Assembly (NCBI GenBank): GCA_003344405.1
Contig: NOWV01000111.1
Location: 1 to 64,000 of the forward strand
Source: Trichoplax sp. H2
Lineage: Eukaryota; Placozoa; Uniplacotomia; Trichoplacea
DNA length: 64,000 nucleotides
Direction: 5' to 3'
In this document: in pieces, positions 38,672-52,373 of the stretch
Position numbering within the stretch: the first letter of the stretch is position 1
How the letters are laid out: each line of letters begins with the position of its first letter
Made by a program: the position numbers and the translations under genes
Notes under the pieces: model-generated
Told to the model about the DNA's origin: nothing
Database searches by the model: none
What the model saw: the letters and a program-made list of their open reading frames with translations, nothing else

Positions 38672-41600
38672 CTATCAAAATTTATTAATAAATTGAAAAA
38701 TCATTAAATTACATTATCTGATCGTGGATAATGATAGTAAAGGAGGTAAAGTTTGATTATCGACATTAAATGCGCAATTTACTACCAGAATTTAATACTG
38801 CTAACCTTAAATTTAGACAAACTTTCATCCGTATCCCATGCAGTTATCCAGTCACAATGAGGTGGAAAAGCAACTGTTTAATGCTTGGATGCTTGATTTT
38901 CATTAGTAATGATCCACTTACAACCTATATGCACACATACGCGTATGTATCCAAAATTATTAAAATGCAGTAATACAGCTATTCAATCTGAAATTTTAAT
39001 TAGGATACATCATAAGGTGATAGTAAAATATAATATATTGCAATGCTACGAGTTTCAAGGCATAATTAAAGGATTTTATTTGTGCCATACTCTTAAGATA
39101 TTGTCATGCAAAATGTTGCCAAATATTTACAATCATCAGAAAATTGGCAGAATAAAGTCGATTCAGGATGTTCTAATAGTGCTATTTCTGCTGACATGGT
39201 CTGCGACTTAACTTGATCAATATAATATCGCTGAATGTTAAATTTATCATTCTTTTCTATAAATACATTAAAATGTATAGCAAATAATTAGATAAGAAAT
39301 AATTGACATCGCAAGTTGTGAGAGATCTATTTTAATAGAAATAAACATTGTAGACAAAACTATCAGTGTTCAACAGCTACTATAACCTAAGATACTAGGC
39401 ACAAGTACTGAAGCAATGGCAGCAATATTTTTTTAACTGATCTTGGGATAATTTTAATTTACTACAATCTTGCACTCTAACGTACAATTTAAACTATTCT
39501 CGTACAACCTTGGATCGTAATGTAAGCTATATTTGGGGCTGAACTACATTAGCCTTCAAGAAAATTTAAATTTTTTAGAATTTACACTAGAGAATAGCTA
39601 TAATAATATAAACTATCATTAACAACCGTGTATTGTAATTCGATTAAAACGTAAAATTATTACAGGTAGAGTACGCTTACCTTTCCGCCTTTTATTTCGC
39701 ATATAGTTCTAGCATAGAAATATAAAAATTAAATACGGAGCAATCTCATATACATTTATAACTTAGAGAGTATCAATTTATTCAAAGTAAATCGAATCTA
39801 CTTGGTGTAGAATTTGGATGAAATGCATACCACAGCTAGTTTGAAAATAGTGGAATCATCTGGCTGATTGAGAGCCTCTTGAATCAGCATATCAGGATGG
39901 TCTTGCAGTGTATTCGTGCATGAACGGATAAATTTATAACAATTATCGAGCTTTGGATTATCGCCAGCAAACAAGGAAGCCTGGTAATAAATAGGAAGTT
40001 GATAGTCAATTAAATTCAGGCGCAATTAGGCAAAATATTTAAATGCTAGTTTCGCTAAAATCAGTATTAACCTGAGATAATTCTAAGCATAATTCAAAAC
40101 TCTGCCGGATCTGCATTTTGCTTCTAGCCATTCTAGATCGCACATAATCTATGGAAAATTAAATTAAGTAAGCGGTTGTTAATTATAAAATTAATGCACT
40201 TTTTACCTATAAAATTAAAATAAATCAACAGTAGGATCCCTATACCTTTTCTGCATCATTCCAGCGCTTAGATTCAATAAGATGATGTGCTAATTCACTT
40301 AATTTTCGATGATTATAATTCACAGTAGCCGACTTTATCTGCAAAGTTTGAGATTTTTTATCGCTTTCCTCATCTTCATCTTCAGCACTAAATATCGTTG
40401 GTTGCTCCGGGACCATTCGGTATGCTACACAGAATTCGCCAGTCTTTTCATTTTTAAATGGTTTGGCCGTATTTGACCATCTAATAAAGTCAAATAGTGC
40501 GCGGAATGGTAATTGAATTAAAGTTATGAACGCCATACTAAATTGGCTTGACTTAGAGCAATATACGCGTATATTATTAATTGTAAATTCTTCGTATTTA
40601 ATAATATTATAAGTTCCTGCGGCTTTAATTTCAGGTAGCATACGCCCAATACTAATTTATTTAACGCTGTATGAGTTTTAGCCCCTAAATCTCTGAATAT
40701 GTATCACCATTATGAATACAGACACTAAATATTAAGATATACGAAAGGACAACCCCTTACTCTTAACGAGATTTAATAAGCGGCAAAACAGCAACTTATA
40801 CGTTATTTGCATTTACATTCTCGATGACTACTAACCTTCCAATGAAATAATCAACCAACATCCCATGAATTTCCTCTTTAAATTCAACAAGAAAGTATTC
40901 TTAGCAACCTCTCGAAATTGTCGATGATACCATGAATAGATACACGCCATCTGCACCTCTCTCAGCTAGATAATCACCTAGATTTCAAAAAATAAGCGAT
41001 TCTCATTTATATTTTTAATCTAGTACGGATCTAAATTTATTGCTAAGCAACAAATTTAAAGACCAGTTCTATGCAATTTGTGATATACCCCCTTCAAAGA
41101 ACAGGCTACTGATAAAAAAATATTAGAACGGATCCACATCATGATATGAAACTTCGAAAATATAATATTCGATTGCCATGTTTTATACAATCCAAATATA
41201 CTGGTACTGTATGACGATTGCAACAAATAAATAAACACATATATACGTGTTTTAAAGGGTAAGAAGAAATCTTACCTAAATCATTACGCAGTCGCGTCCA
41301 AAGTAGTGTAGGTAATCGTCTTAAGGGAGGAATATGAAACTGAAAGACATCCCTTAAAGCTTCTTCATCGCACGAAAGTAAATCTTCTAACTCTGTGGAC
41401 GATAAACCTTTTTACTGGCCGTTATGTAGCCGAGAGCTCGTTTGACAATAATGTCCCATGAACCTGATTTAACCTGGAAAACGCCCACCACAGCAATAAA
41501 GTTTACTCATCGACGGAGGATACTGTATATCACAATATTATCTATTGTACCTTTCAAAAAACTGCTTAATAATTTCTCTAGGAGTTGGAGCTAATTTCAT

Positions 41601-44600
41601 TTCCGATTCAGGTGTATATGATTTCCATCGCTGTGCTGCTGAGCAAGCAAGCTTAAGGTATAATGGAGTTGGTGTACTACAGGCCTTTAGAATGAAATTT
41701 CTTTGTGCAGTAGTTAATTTCCTAAATTAGATTACAGTTATTACACAATGAGATCTTCCAACATTAGCATTGTCAGCAACGATCGAATTCGATATTCCTA
41801 TACAGATGCCATCAAGTATGATCTAAGTTAACAGAAGCTGATTGTACTTTACCAGAATAACTACATCTTTCAAAAATTACTTAAAATAAATCAGTTCGAA
41901 TTTCAAGTCTTTACCTGCCCAGTGATTTTAGCAAAAACTTAATAATTTCTGTTGTATCATCTTTATTTAAGGTTTGAATCTATAACGAAATGATTAAAAT
42001 TACAGAATTCAATAATCATTATAAAGGAAAATTATTTATAAATTATATTTAAGCATGGAAAGCAAGTCAGTGTAACTAATATGTGCCGTATTGACTTTCT
42101 AAGATCTTACTTCAACATAATAGTCTTTAGTAGGGTATAGAAAATCTAGACTTTGCAAGCAAATGCCAGGTAGGGCACTAAGGACAATGTAAACATTATC
42201 TGGTAAATTTCGCGGGAGCCAAACTAAGAATGAGCTTCATCTTCGTCATTTAATTGATCCAGAAATATAACTGTAAAATAGTAGAAGCGATCTGTTTTGA
42301 TTACAACGAATAATTATGATTTCATGAAAGGCTGAAATAATCCTATGCTCTAATCATCTTCCGATTCATAAGCCTAACAGAACTTCTGATATCGTAATTA
42401 ATAGATTACCTAAAGGCTTATTAGACCTTGGACATATCACAAGCAAATCATGGAATTTCTTAGTCACTGATCGGAAATCCTTTCGTATTGATTTTACATC
42501 TTTATTGTAAAATATAGCAATCTATAAAGTCGCAAAGAGAAGCAATCTCGAATTAATCATTCATTATTGGCTTCGAAATTTCTGTAGAGATCCTGCAACG
42601 AATTTACAATCACAATTGGTTGCTGTTTGCATTATCTATACTTACCTGCTGGCATAAACTATATAACAGTTCTCGGACATTTGATGAAGCTGGTGTTATA
42701 CCAATGCATCGAATGCAGCATAAACCCCTATATAATAATATAAAGAAGTATTGAATCTTAACTATTTTCAAGTTCTATCTTTAGCGTAACTTTTACTATT
42801 CACTTACTTGTATTCAGGTTCTTTATGGGTTTGTAGAAATTCTCTGAAAACATGAGCCATTATAGAAGTTTTACCAGTGCCAGAAATGCCATGAACAACT
42901 AATGGCTATTTCAAATTATAGGAAAGCGTAATTGTCTTTCAATATAGCATTTTGCAGTAGCTTAACATTAAGACCTGAATTACTAGGTTCAGTCATAAAC
43001 TTACCACATTAGGGGATTTTCGTCCCAAATACTCCTGAATCTGTTAGACCAATGTTTTTATTAAACACAAAACATACCCGTAAAAATAATTACTCAGTAA
43101 GTTCTTCCTTAAAATCTATTCTTTTATTAAATATATCCACTTTATCACTTTACCTTGTTCGTATATGCAGATCTACCTACAAATGATTTCGAACGCTCAA
43201 GACAAAAGATACTATGCCTAAGGATTTCCGTGTAGATTCCTTCCTCGATTTTAATAGATGAAGCGGCAACTATGTACGTTATAAATAGAAATTATAAGTC
43301 AATAAAGATTAGTCTATCAGCAAAATATTCAGAAATATTAAATACGTCTGCTATTATGATAATTTTAAATGCAAGTCGCGATATTAATTCTGTTCGGAGG
43401 CAAATATGTACAGTTATTATCTCCATAAATAGCTATCGTAAAATTTCAAATTTTGCTTAATTTATCACGGTTAGGCTTTTATTGTAAAGAAGTGCGAAGT
43501 AATAAATAGCTCTAAATTGAGTTACACAAGTGTTTGTCAATAACTGGAATAGCACTACTAATAATGTTACTAAAATAGACGACTTACATTTGATTATGGA
43601 ATCAGTCATAAATTCGCAAAATCTATCGCACATTCCATTACGGCCTTTTTATTGGTTTTATAGCTTAATGCAACGGTATCTTCGTCCAAAGTGAATTCGT
43701 AACTTTATTGTTTTACGCATAAAAAGGGATAACATAGAGGAGGTAAGATTAGCAAGTTATGTTATTTAGTTGTATCTAGTTTCAAAATCAATGAAATCTG
43801 CTTAATTAATCTAACAAATTGCAGCAAAGCAGTAATTTTAAAGCTGTATGTTTGCTATCATGTATTAGAATGGAGGCTAAACAGTTGAAGAAATCGATTT
43901 GAGTGCTAAAATCAAGCTGCAGCTATGCAGTAATTTCATCGTAATCATAAGTAGAAATTGAAAGTTTTGTTTATTTCTAGAATTGAAAATTTACAACACA
44001 CTTGAATGTAACTTATACAATGAATGTAAGCAATTTGATAAATGAAATACTAGTCTACATTCTAACCTATATTTTTGTTCTCTTGGTAATTTAAAGTCGA
44101 TAAATTCTTTTAACTGCTGTAGTCGTGTAGTCGCGTCTGTATCCACTTTGCCATCATTCATATCAATAAAAAACCTAGATTCTGATTTACTAGTATCTAA
44201 GTTGGTAATTACACGATTGAAGTAAAATCTGCCAGGACGATTTGGACTATCTTCGCTTTGCAACCACCACGGACTTCATTTTCAGTGATAGATATAAAAA
44301 ACTGTTTTCTATCATCTTCAGACATTTCACATGCCTTTGCAGCTGATCTAAAAACCTTCTGCATTTGATTAAAATCTTCATTCCATGCAGCCCAATCTGT
44401 TTAACACCTTTATTATAGCCTGCATAATGGCTCGAGATAGGTTGAAGTACATATTCTGGCTCAAGAGCAGACTCATCTAGCTTGAACCATTTCTTCAAAA
44501 GATTTACTTCTCTAATACTGTTTGAAGAATAATCTTGAGTATATTTAACTATATTTTCAAAGCTTGTTTAATTTAAAAAATAAGGTCCAGCAGAAGTATC

Positions 44601-44945
44601 TCTATTGTATAGATGAAAAAATTATCAAAATCACCTGCATCGTACAAGCTCACTATTGCATATGTCTGTCGTTTCATGTTCATCTGTAGCTCCTTCACGA
44701 ACTCCCCAACGTAAATCGACGACATTAAAAAAGTAGCCAACTTTACGATAATATTGGCGTAAATAAGGATAGACATCGTCGATAAAGAAATCACGTTCGA
44801 CTTTAGTATCGGTAAATGTTGAACTAATAAAGATCCAAACGTCGGTATTAAGGATAGATTTAACTTGCGTCTCTGGAATATCACCTTTGAGGATGGCATG
44901 ATAAAAGCTTTTTTCAGTCTCTAAATTATAAGATTGCAATAACAT
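36898..44945 (-). CDS. NWD1/2-like protein: DUF4062, NACHT ATPase, WD40 repeats; frame broken in several exons
   Basis: STAND-class signalling ATPase. Minus-strand exons in order: 44635-44945 (ATG start, DUF4062), about 44067-44570, 43588-43702, 42808-42898 (Walker A), 42646-42727 (SSNVRELL), 42111-42270 (VWLPRNLP after FLDQL, Walker B region), 41915-41979, 41551-41721, 41276-41463 (YITASKKGLS-type winged-helix region), 40246-40651, 40072-40148, 39831-39980 (IQEALNQPDDS, linker to the propeller), then WD40 exons 38540-38671, 38261-38379, 37830-37995, 37560-37682, 37266-37375 and 36898-37114 with TAA. Domain order and motifs match vertebrate NWD proteins. One-base deficits are needed near 44397, 44262, 43609, 42225, 41408, 40086, 38603 and 37581. 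The propeller seems short (about six blades visible). Either a decaying gene or a poor consensus; splice sites and the P-loop are intact. Confidence 0.75.
42808..42898 (-). CDS. NACHT P-loop exon of the NWD-like gene
   Basis: 91-nt exon with a clean donor GTAAGT. It encodes VVHGISGTGKTSIMAHVF, a complete Walker A motif (GISGTGKTS) of the NACHT/STAND class, so ATP binding would be kept. The next exons give IGITPASSNVRELLYSLC (42646-42727) and the Walker B strand FLDQL (42111-42270). Confidence 0.85.
44635..44945 (-). CDS. First exon of the NWD-like gene: DUF4062 domain
   Basis: ATG at 44945-44943, open for 103 codons to donor GTGATT. It carries the DUF4062 hallmark WIFISSTFTDTKVERD and VVDLRWGVREGATDEHE, found in NWD1, NWD2, NPHP3 and TEP1-like proteins. 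This frame is intact. Two in-phase acceptors follow (at about 44612 and 44572). With the first, an in-frame TAA at 44568-44570 is read; with the second it is spliced out. Either way the usual GQKYGYRP-type motif is absent. Confidence 0.85.
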
Positions 44946-46051
44946 TATGAAGCAGATGAAGAATGAGTCTTGTGCAGCTTATTACAATTAGATGATATTT
45001 TCAGTCGTTAATAGCATATATGCACAAATTGAATCGCTTTTAGGGAAGGAAATCGAATCAAGGCCGTATTATAAGTCGTCAAGAAAAACTAAAGAAGTTT
45101 TTACACTTAGAGTGGCATAGTATTTATTGCCTATAGGTGCATTTCTAGCGAACTCAGTCCATTAAAGTGAATAAGGAAGTTGAAATTAAAGTAAGATGAA
45201 TTAGAGTAAATATGTATTATCAGCCTAATAATTAGATCTTAAAGATATTTAACTATTAACTATATGCGCGTACTCGTATGCATAAATTGAATCATTGTTT
45301 CAACTTAGTTTCATTTATTACTATTTATAAAGAGCGAAGAGTAGGTCAGATTGGTTTACATATTCAAACTTATAGATATTCATACCTAAAACTAACAACC
45401 AATATTAAACTTTATAACAAGACAAGTACATAATTATGTTAATTGGTATGAATTAAATTAAAATGATAGCAGATTTATGACTTTCACCCTTATTCTTTTG
45501 AGCTTTATTCATACTGACAGATACAGTACTGGAAATATTTATGCTTCTATAACTTGATCGCCAAATTTCAACTCTATTTATATGTTAATTTACATCTTAC
45601 AACGTAAGAGTTCAAATTTATTTGATTAGCGTGGTTTCATGGAGCATGCTAGAGACTTAGAGTCTTTAATCCTCATTAATTACTGGTGGAACTCTCACTC
45701 GCGATACTTTCGTACTGTGCTTCTACTTTACTTTATATTTATTAATATAGAACTACTGAGTTATGTGTATGATATAGTAAGTCAAAGTTATACTTGATTA
45801 CAACCATTAAATATAAATTTACATTACTATCCATAATCTCTCAATTTTACAATGTTACACTCAATAACTAAGGTTTATCGTAGTTTGTATCAAATATGTA
45901 ATAAAGCCGTTTATTATAATACTAATAATTATAATCAATTCTTAATTACATTATAGTTTCGTGACAGAGTGATTAATTTTATTATGCTATGCACATCTAC
46001 TTAATTAAACTCATTACGAGATCTTACTTTATTTTGGGAACATTTTGGCTC
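44946..46051. other. Upstream of the NWD-like gene, no gene seen
   Basis: About 1.1 kb of AT-rich sequence between the NWD-like start and the 3' end of the next minus-strand gene. The NWD promoter should be here. No motif recognised. Confidence 0.5.
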
Positions 46052-49000
46052 TTAGCTCCAAATTGTGGATGGAATTAGCGATTTGTTTTTTTTTGAGAAA
46101 TTGTTAGCGCCACTTGAATTTTGCTTCTTTGTGGCTACAGTAAGAGCTTGTACCCATTTATCTTCTATTTTTGCTATTAGATATGGTAGCACTGTTTCCC
46201 ATACTGTAACATATGAAAAGAGTTTATTGAATTAAAAATTTTTATTTAAAACCAATTAGATACTATAGCCAAATATCAATAACTTTAAATAGTTACTAGA
46301 GAACGTGGAATCAACAATAAAGATAGAGCATTTAATAACCCTTTAATAGCGAGAAGCCTGATCAAAGATTTTCCTGATAAGTATAAATTAGTACAAATTA
46401 TAGCACTGGCCTAAAAATTGGACGTACCTCCATCGATTTAATGGGTTTAATAGCTTGAAGAGCTAGAACTATAAATATTATTAGCTAATAATTTTAATTG
46501 TAAAGGATTATCTGAAAGGCATCACTAATTTATTTTTGATCGAAATATTCACACATATATACTAATAAAATCCTGTGCAAGTCTAAAAAATTACCAAATT
46601 TCTGTTATACAGAAAATGAACTTGAATAAAATGGAAGTAAATGTCCGTTCAGGGGAAATCTAAGTATTCCCTTATAATAGCCAGACTAGACAGCAAGGTA
46701 TAGGCTATTATTGTCAAACCTTTACCCAAAGATTACTGATGTATATGAATCATAAATCACATTAAGTTCAAGAATTTAAGGATTTTATGATTCAATTAAC
46801 ACCATTAGTAAATTTTAAAATTTAACGAGGGCTATGTTGGATTGATTGGTGACATAGCAGTGCAGTCACTGTATAACACTTTAATGTATCCTTCAAAAAT
46901 GCTATATCTGTTTTATTTGATTCGATAATTAGTTGTTCCAGCTGACCAAGAATAGTCTATGATTAGCCTAAAAAAATCAATCGTCCTTAATCATATTTAT
47001 AGTATTTACTTCAGATAATAATCAAGAATAATAACTACGAAAACAGAGCTTTTAGCTATAGTCAGACCCCATGCTAAAAGATATTATAAATATTATTCAG
47101 TAAGTAAGAAGTAAAGAAAGCTATAGCCAGTAAGACATGAACTGTTTGCAATTAGATAGGTGTTCATGAATAAAATTAAATTATAAGAATTAGTAAACTT
47201 CGAAACATCCAATATAAATTGTACAAAAGTAAGATCGTAGGTTTATAAGGCTTCTGATTGTCAAGTTAAAGTATACAATCTGTTTATTTTTATCGGGTAT
47301 CTTATTCTAAAGCACATTTTTTCCTTCAGCAGTTAGAATCAATTTACAATTTGACCTAATCTATTCGATATTTTTCTACCAACCAATCAACCAATTGTAA
47401 ATTCTGAAATATAAGTTTATTGAGTTCCTCAAGAATATAACTTACTACTTATAAGGATAGTATAGATAAAGATTCTTGTATCTATGACTTACCAATAACG
47501 AAATTAGAAAAAGTGAAGCTTGTAAAGAAATACAAGTAATTTACTTTATAATTCTAGGATTTATTGAAAGAGTATTAATATTGAGAGACTACTTCGCTTC
47601 AGGATTGATTGTAAAAATTATGTTATCCTTTAGGCATTAGCATCACCCATCCACGCCCGCGTCTACTAACTTACTCTACTTTTAATGACTAGCCATTCAA
47701 ACTCTGAAAGAATCGTCAGACTAGTCTTAGCAATTTCAGTACCGACGAAGATTGAATATAGTCATGACTTCGTTTTTTCAATACTAGGAAAGATATAGTA
47801 GCAAGTACAGAAATTTGTACTGATAATGCTAAAATTGAATCCTTTGAAGATGTAGGCATCTCTATAGAAGCAGTCTATCTATCACGTTTTCTCCAGGAGT
47901 GTTTGCAATATCTATTAGGCGTTAGATACACTTCTCAGTAATATATACCGCTCCATACTTACGAAGCAAAAACTAGGCAACAGATTGAATATGGTAGAGT
48001 TTATCACCGATTGAAAATTCAATAGCTTTAGTAAACCCAATAAAAATCTGCAGTTCGTGTGGAACGGTTACAGGTAATACTCAGTGAGCAATGCTATCAT
48101 ACCAAAGTTAAATTAGATTACGCCAAAACCACAAGAAGTTAGATCTCTATTGTAACTTAGTGACTCAATCATATCCGTGATACTGATTCAAAGTTCAAGC
48201 TCATTAATTGAAATTCTACAGCAAAAGAGTTAATGAAACATGGATGATAGCTAATAGCAACAAACATGTCATTTTCGCAGTATTATTGGAGAATTTCTCC
48301 ACTTTTAGGGTGTCTATGATGATACACTGATTGAGTTGCTAGTTTCATATTTACAAATCTACCAGCACATTTTGTTGTTCCTTATGAAAATAAATATATG
48401 TGATTTGGAATCGATGTACCAAACAATTGCAGCTCTACTTTTTTTAATTGCTTTCTGGGTAACTAAGATAGTTACACCTCAATCTATATTTTAAAAATCC
48501 GAAAAACGGTAAATGATTCTATAAAAAATTGCATTAAAACTGAAATTAACAAGAGAAAATCAAATCTGAATATGTGTATAAATGAATTGTCCATCAACAT
48601 CATCTCTAGGCATAATCTACTTATTACGTGGCCTCTATAGGTGCATATTTAGAGAGTAGGGTTATGTTTTGCATGTTGATCGATTTGGTTGTCATGATAG
48701 ATGAACAATCTCTTGGGTCTGAGAGTGCAGTGTGTTATCATAGAATTAGCAAAGTACAAAAAATAAGAAGAAAATGCTAGCAATTTAATCAAATTCTAGT
48801 TATTTAGAACCGAAGGAATCCAATTTTTTACCTTAATCCAAGTTCGACTAATGTCTAGTCTAAATAAAATAAACCATACTCAAAGTGGTCTGGATTGGAA
48901 TAAAACCTATGAGGATCGGGTTCTATATTAGAACTCTTTTAATCTTGTACAAATAAAAAACAAATGAACTTATGACGATAATAAATTTAATAGATTGACA

Positions 49001-49610
49001 AACGTAACAATAGAAGAAAGGAGTCGAATAGAAGACATGTTAAAGTAGCTATTTTCTATTCAGTATTAATTGAATGGGAACTTAGGGTGCGGTTCGAACT
49101 ATCAATTGACTCTTACTCAACAATATGCAACATCCAGCATGTTTAGACCACATTTGAGAAATACAATCGCACACATACTGTATGAAATCAAGATTAACAA
49201 ACTCAATATGGCCTATATCGGCAGCTAATCCGTATTATTCTTGACAAACAGTCTACGATAAAAGAAGTAAAGGATAATAATTATATTAATATTTCATTAC
49301 ATTTAGCATAATTTTGGTGACTTAGAGCTAAATCGAATAATTTAATATTAGTATGGAATACTCGTACATGAATTAAGTCTCAAAATGATTCTATTAAAAA
49401 ATTCTTTTCTAGTTGCAGAGATTATGTTAGAATATATAGCAATTAATATAAGCGTAGATTTTATTAGATTGTGATAGTGTACATATGCCGTAATTTTAAC
49501 TATAATTTTATATCTAAGCATTCAATACTGTTTACAGAGTCAGAATGAATTAATGTGCCAACAACGTGTTAGTTTCGAGGGAACACTATGATGAATTGCT
49601 GCAACAGCGT
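46052..49610 (-). CDS. Unidentified multi-exon helical (HEAT-like) protein, partial
   Basis: A run of minus-strand exons with good splice sites and helical, leucine-rich translations: 49536-49610 (AVAAIHHSVPSKLTRCW), 49117-49177 (CDCISQMWSKHAGCC), 47963-48079 (LPVTVPHELQIFIGFTKAI), about 47675-47758 (SLTILSEFEWLVIKSR), 47380-47403 (NLQLVDWL), 46870-46956 (GQLEQLIIESNKTDIAFL), 46428-46462 (LQAIKPIKSME) and 46052-46203 (ETVLPYLIAKIEDKWVQALT, stop TAA). Order and strand fit one gene of alpha-solenoid type, but I do not recognise the family and several exons are missing. One-base deficits occur near 47975, 49543 and at the 46203 junction. That these belong to one gene is inference. Confidence 0.45.
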
Positions 49611-50142
49611 CTAAATAGCAGTCTAATAAGAGAACTAACGTAATATGAGCAAGAAAGACTACTTTTTCATTAAGTTTTTTTTGTAATTTATTGATATTAT
49701 GACGGACGCCTAATCATTTAAAATATCAAATTAACATAACTCAACATAACATTAAGGCTACGAAAGCATTATACATGACGGGCAAGAGTGCAGCTAGTCT
49801 ATGCTTGCAAATAATTAATTTTTACTCTATGCTGTATGAAATGAAATTCAGAGACAACGTTAGCCCTACGGGACAGAATCTACTAACTATTTATTATATA
49901 GTATTTACTTGTAATTTTTTGATACCTTTTCATCATGATTAACTTGCTACTGTATTAGTAACAACGTTGAATTGAATCAATGCTTTTCTTGCTGACTACT
50001 GTAGTCAGGTGTAACATTTTAAATATTGTATTTCTTGGAAATTGTTAGTTGCGATTAAAGCCTAGCTAGACAATAGTGATTTTGTAAAATGACGGATTTT
50101 TGAATAAATGCAGTAACAGAATTACGAACTTTTATATTTCAG

Positions 50143-50368
50143 GAAATTTGGCTGGGTCTTATAACATATATAGCTAATAGTACCAACCTATTTAAGGACT
50201 TGCTTATAACTTCTGAAGACTTAGCATTATTACTGAAGTTAACGTTAATATTTTTAGTAAGTATTTCCTAGTTATTATTCTTAAGATTACATTAATACTT
50301 TTGTGACTTTTACAATAGTCTGCAAAAGTCGATCTCGAGTCTAAATTGTTCTAGTAACAACATCATTA
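50143..50368 (+). CDS. SAAL1-like armadillo-fold protein, two exons
   Basis: Exon 50143-50256 (38 codons, acceptor after a TTTATATTTC tract, donor GTAAGT) and exon 50319-50368 encode EIWLGLITYIANSTNLF, LLITSEDLALLLK and VDLESKLFLVTTSL. These align with the region of SAAL1 after its 'REIC' helix (loss-of-contact ARM repeats with SSxxNLxxxLL and SRLLLTCL). The second exon needs one extra base near 50352. The remaining exons were not found; a polar stretch at 51179-51270 could be a C-terminal tail. Moderate confidence; any ARM/HEAT protein is the alternative. Confidence 0.45.
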
Positions 50369-52373
50369 GTATATATCTAATTGCTGAAACTTATTCACTC
50401 CCTTAGATATTTTGTTCAATAAACAATCACTGACTTTACTTTTAATAAACTTCTTATGCTAAAATCGCTAATTCTACTGCTTTCCATCCGCCGGCCATTT
50501 CATACTAGAGAAGAATATAAATACCCTCATCTATTCATCGCAGAAAAGGAATATGCGGCTATTTAAAATTAAGCTGTTAACCAAATTGCTGCTGCAGTGA
50601 ATAAATAGTAATATCTTTACTACATTTATGTAATAGAAGAAATCGTGATATGGATTGCTATCCGCTTAATTGACCGACAATTTTTAAGTTTTGATATTAC
50701 GCGTTCTCTACATTTTAAACTTCGTTATTGTAATTTTTTATCATATAACAGTGAGTTCTACAAACATATCCAAAGTATGATATTGTATTGTCACGAAAGT
50801 CATCATCGTGACGTATATTTTATTTCTATGTTACGTCCTATATATATTTATATCTCAGAAATATTTTACGGTCTCCTTAATTGTAATTTTAGTAGTTAGC
50901 AGTTGATATCCTTAATGTAGGATTAGATAGACTAAATTAGTAATTGCCAACTAGCTAAACTGGATTGTATCTATCACCTCCAAAGTTGTTAAGGTTCAAA
51001 GTACAATTCCTAAGTTTAAAGGAAATATTTTAGTAGAATAGTTTTATATGTACCTGTTAAACTATTAATAAGCAACGATTATCATAATACTATTAAAGTA
51101 AATTTAATAGGATCAGATTCTATCTAATCTGTACAGATAGAATCTCTTTAGGGTAATAATTTGATTAATTTCTAATAGACGAGGTGACTTCCGTAGCTAA
51201 ACCGGTTTTAGGTACCGAAACCAATATAAACAGCGAGTTCGCCGACAATAAATTAGATTGAAATTTTCTATTAAGTTGTGAAGGTCTCGCACTGTTAAAC
51301 CCTATCTGCCTTGGAATACTAATTATCTGGTATTCCGAATAACAGTAGTATACCATAGAAATTACTCTCTCAATCCTTGTTGCAAGTTAGGGTTATTTCT
51401 GGCTCGTGACATGTATATTATATAGTATTCTACATAAATATGAATGACTAATTTTTAAAGACAAAAATAAAATTCCTTAAATTCTTATGATCGACAATCT
51501 TGGTGTTTTCTTGACCAGTGGGGAAAACATTGCGCTCTTTTCACAAGAAAATATACAGATACACAATCAGGAAAACGCTAATTTACGCTTTCTTTTTAAT
51601 TTCGTGTAATTTAAATTTTTAGGTTGTTTACGTTAAAAATAACAAATTTAAGGCAAAATAATCGAATCAAATCATGTCACCACAGTAATTAATGATAATC
51701 AGAATTCATCAGGAATGGAAGTAAATGAATAAATTTATAATTAATTTTTGCAAGAGGTAAATGCACATATGGTATCGAACTTCATTCAGATACACCCTGT
51801 GATAAAACTGATTCATCACAACTTATGAGTAGAAAGGTTGCATTGAATACTTTTTGATAAATCAAATTAATCACAAATCTTAAGTAATTGTGAACAAAAT
51901 ATTATAAAATACCCTTAGCAGTATCAATAACTTCTCATTGGGAGCTCATGTGATTACGTAGAATTTACGTAAATGTGAGTAAATTTAGTAAAATTGCATT
52001 GTGGAGAAACTATAGAAATCGATGCATTTTATCAAGCTCTTTAGACTACTATATTAGAATTTTTATTTATCAGCGTTAAATAGAAATAGATTACTACAAA
52101 ACAGATCGTCAATCCAATTCTATAAATAACCATTTGAGTTTTACTATCTCTATTGACGAATGATAATTCTATGATCAATATTACGTTTTTCTATTATCTC
52201 TATAGTTGTACTAAATACCCTAAGGCAATTTGTACTTATTAGGAACAGTAGCTTTGCATTCAATTTGATTCGTATATTCTGCAGTTAGCCAATTATTGTG
52301 ATTAATTGAACGTCTTGCAATGATCTATGTTGTCTCTTTGCGGGTAAAATTTAGGGCAAGAACGTTGCTAATA
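50369..52373. other. No secure gene
   Basis: The frames at 50645-50899 and 51165-51356 have no recognisable motif or splice support. SAAL1-like downstream exons may be hidden here. Confidence 0.4.

Noticed and set aside
38770-39211. Overlapping plus-strand frames of 67 and 100 codons
   Set aside because: No recognisable motif and no splice support; they lie in an intron of the NWD-like gene.
41545-41730. 61-codon plus-strand frame
   Set aside because: Antisense shadow of the NWD-like exon 41551-41721, which has splice sites and family sequence.
44568-44570. Non-standard genetic code (TAA read as an amino acid)
   Set aside because: TAA and TGA end several genes here in the expected place, and the single in-frame TAA can be spliced out.
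30429-50368. Programmed -1 ribosomal frameshifting as the cause of the repeated lesions
   Set aside because: The sites share no slippery heptamer or common codon context (only the one near 30445 looks like A-AAA-AAC), and unaffected genes lie next door. At some sites a stop follows the slip point, but I was more likely to notice those. Assembly error or decay is simpler.
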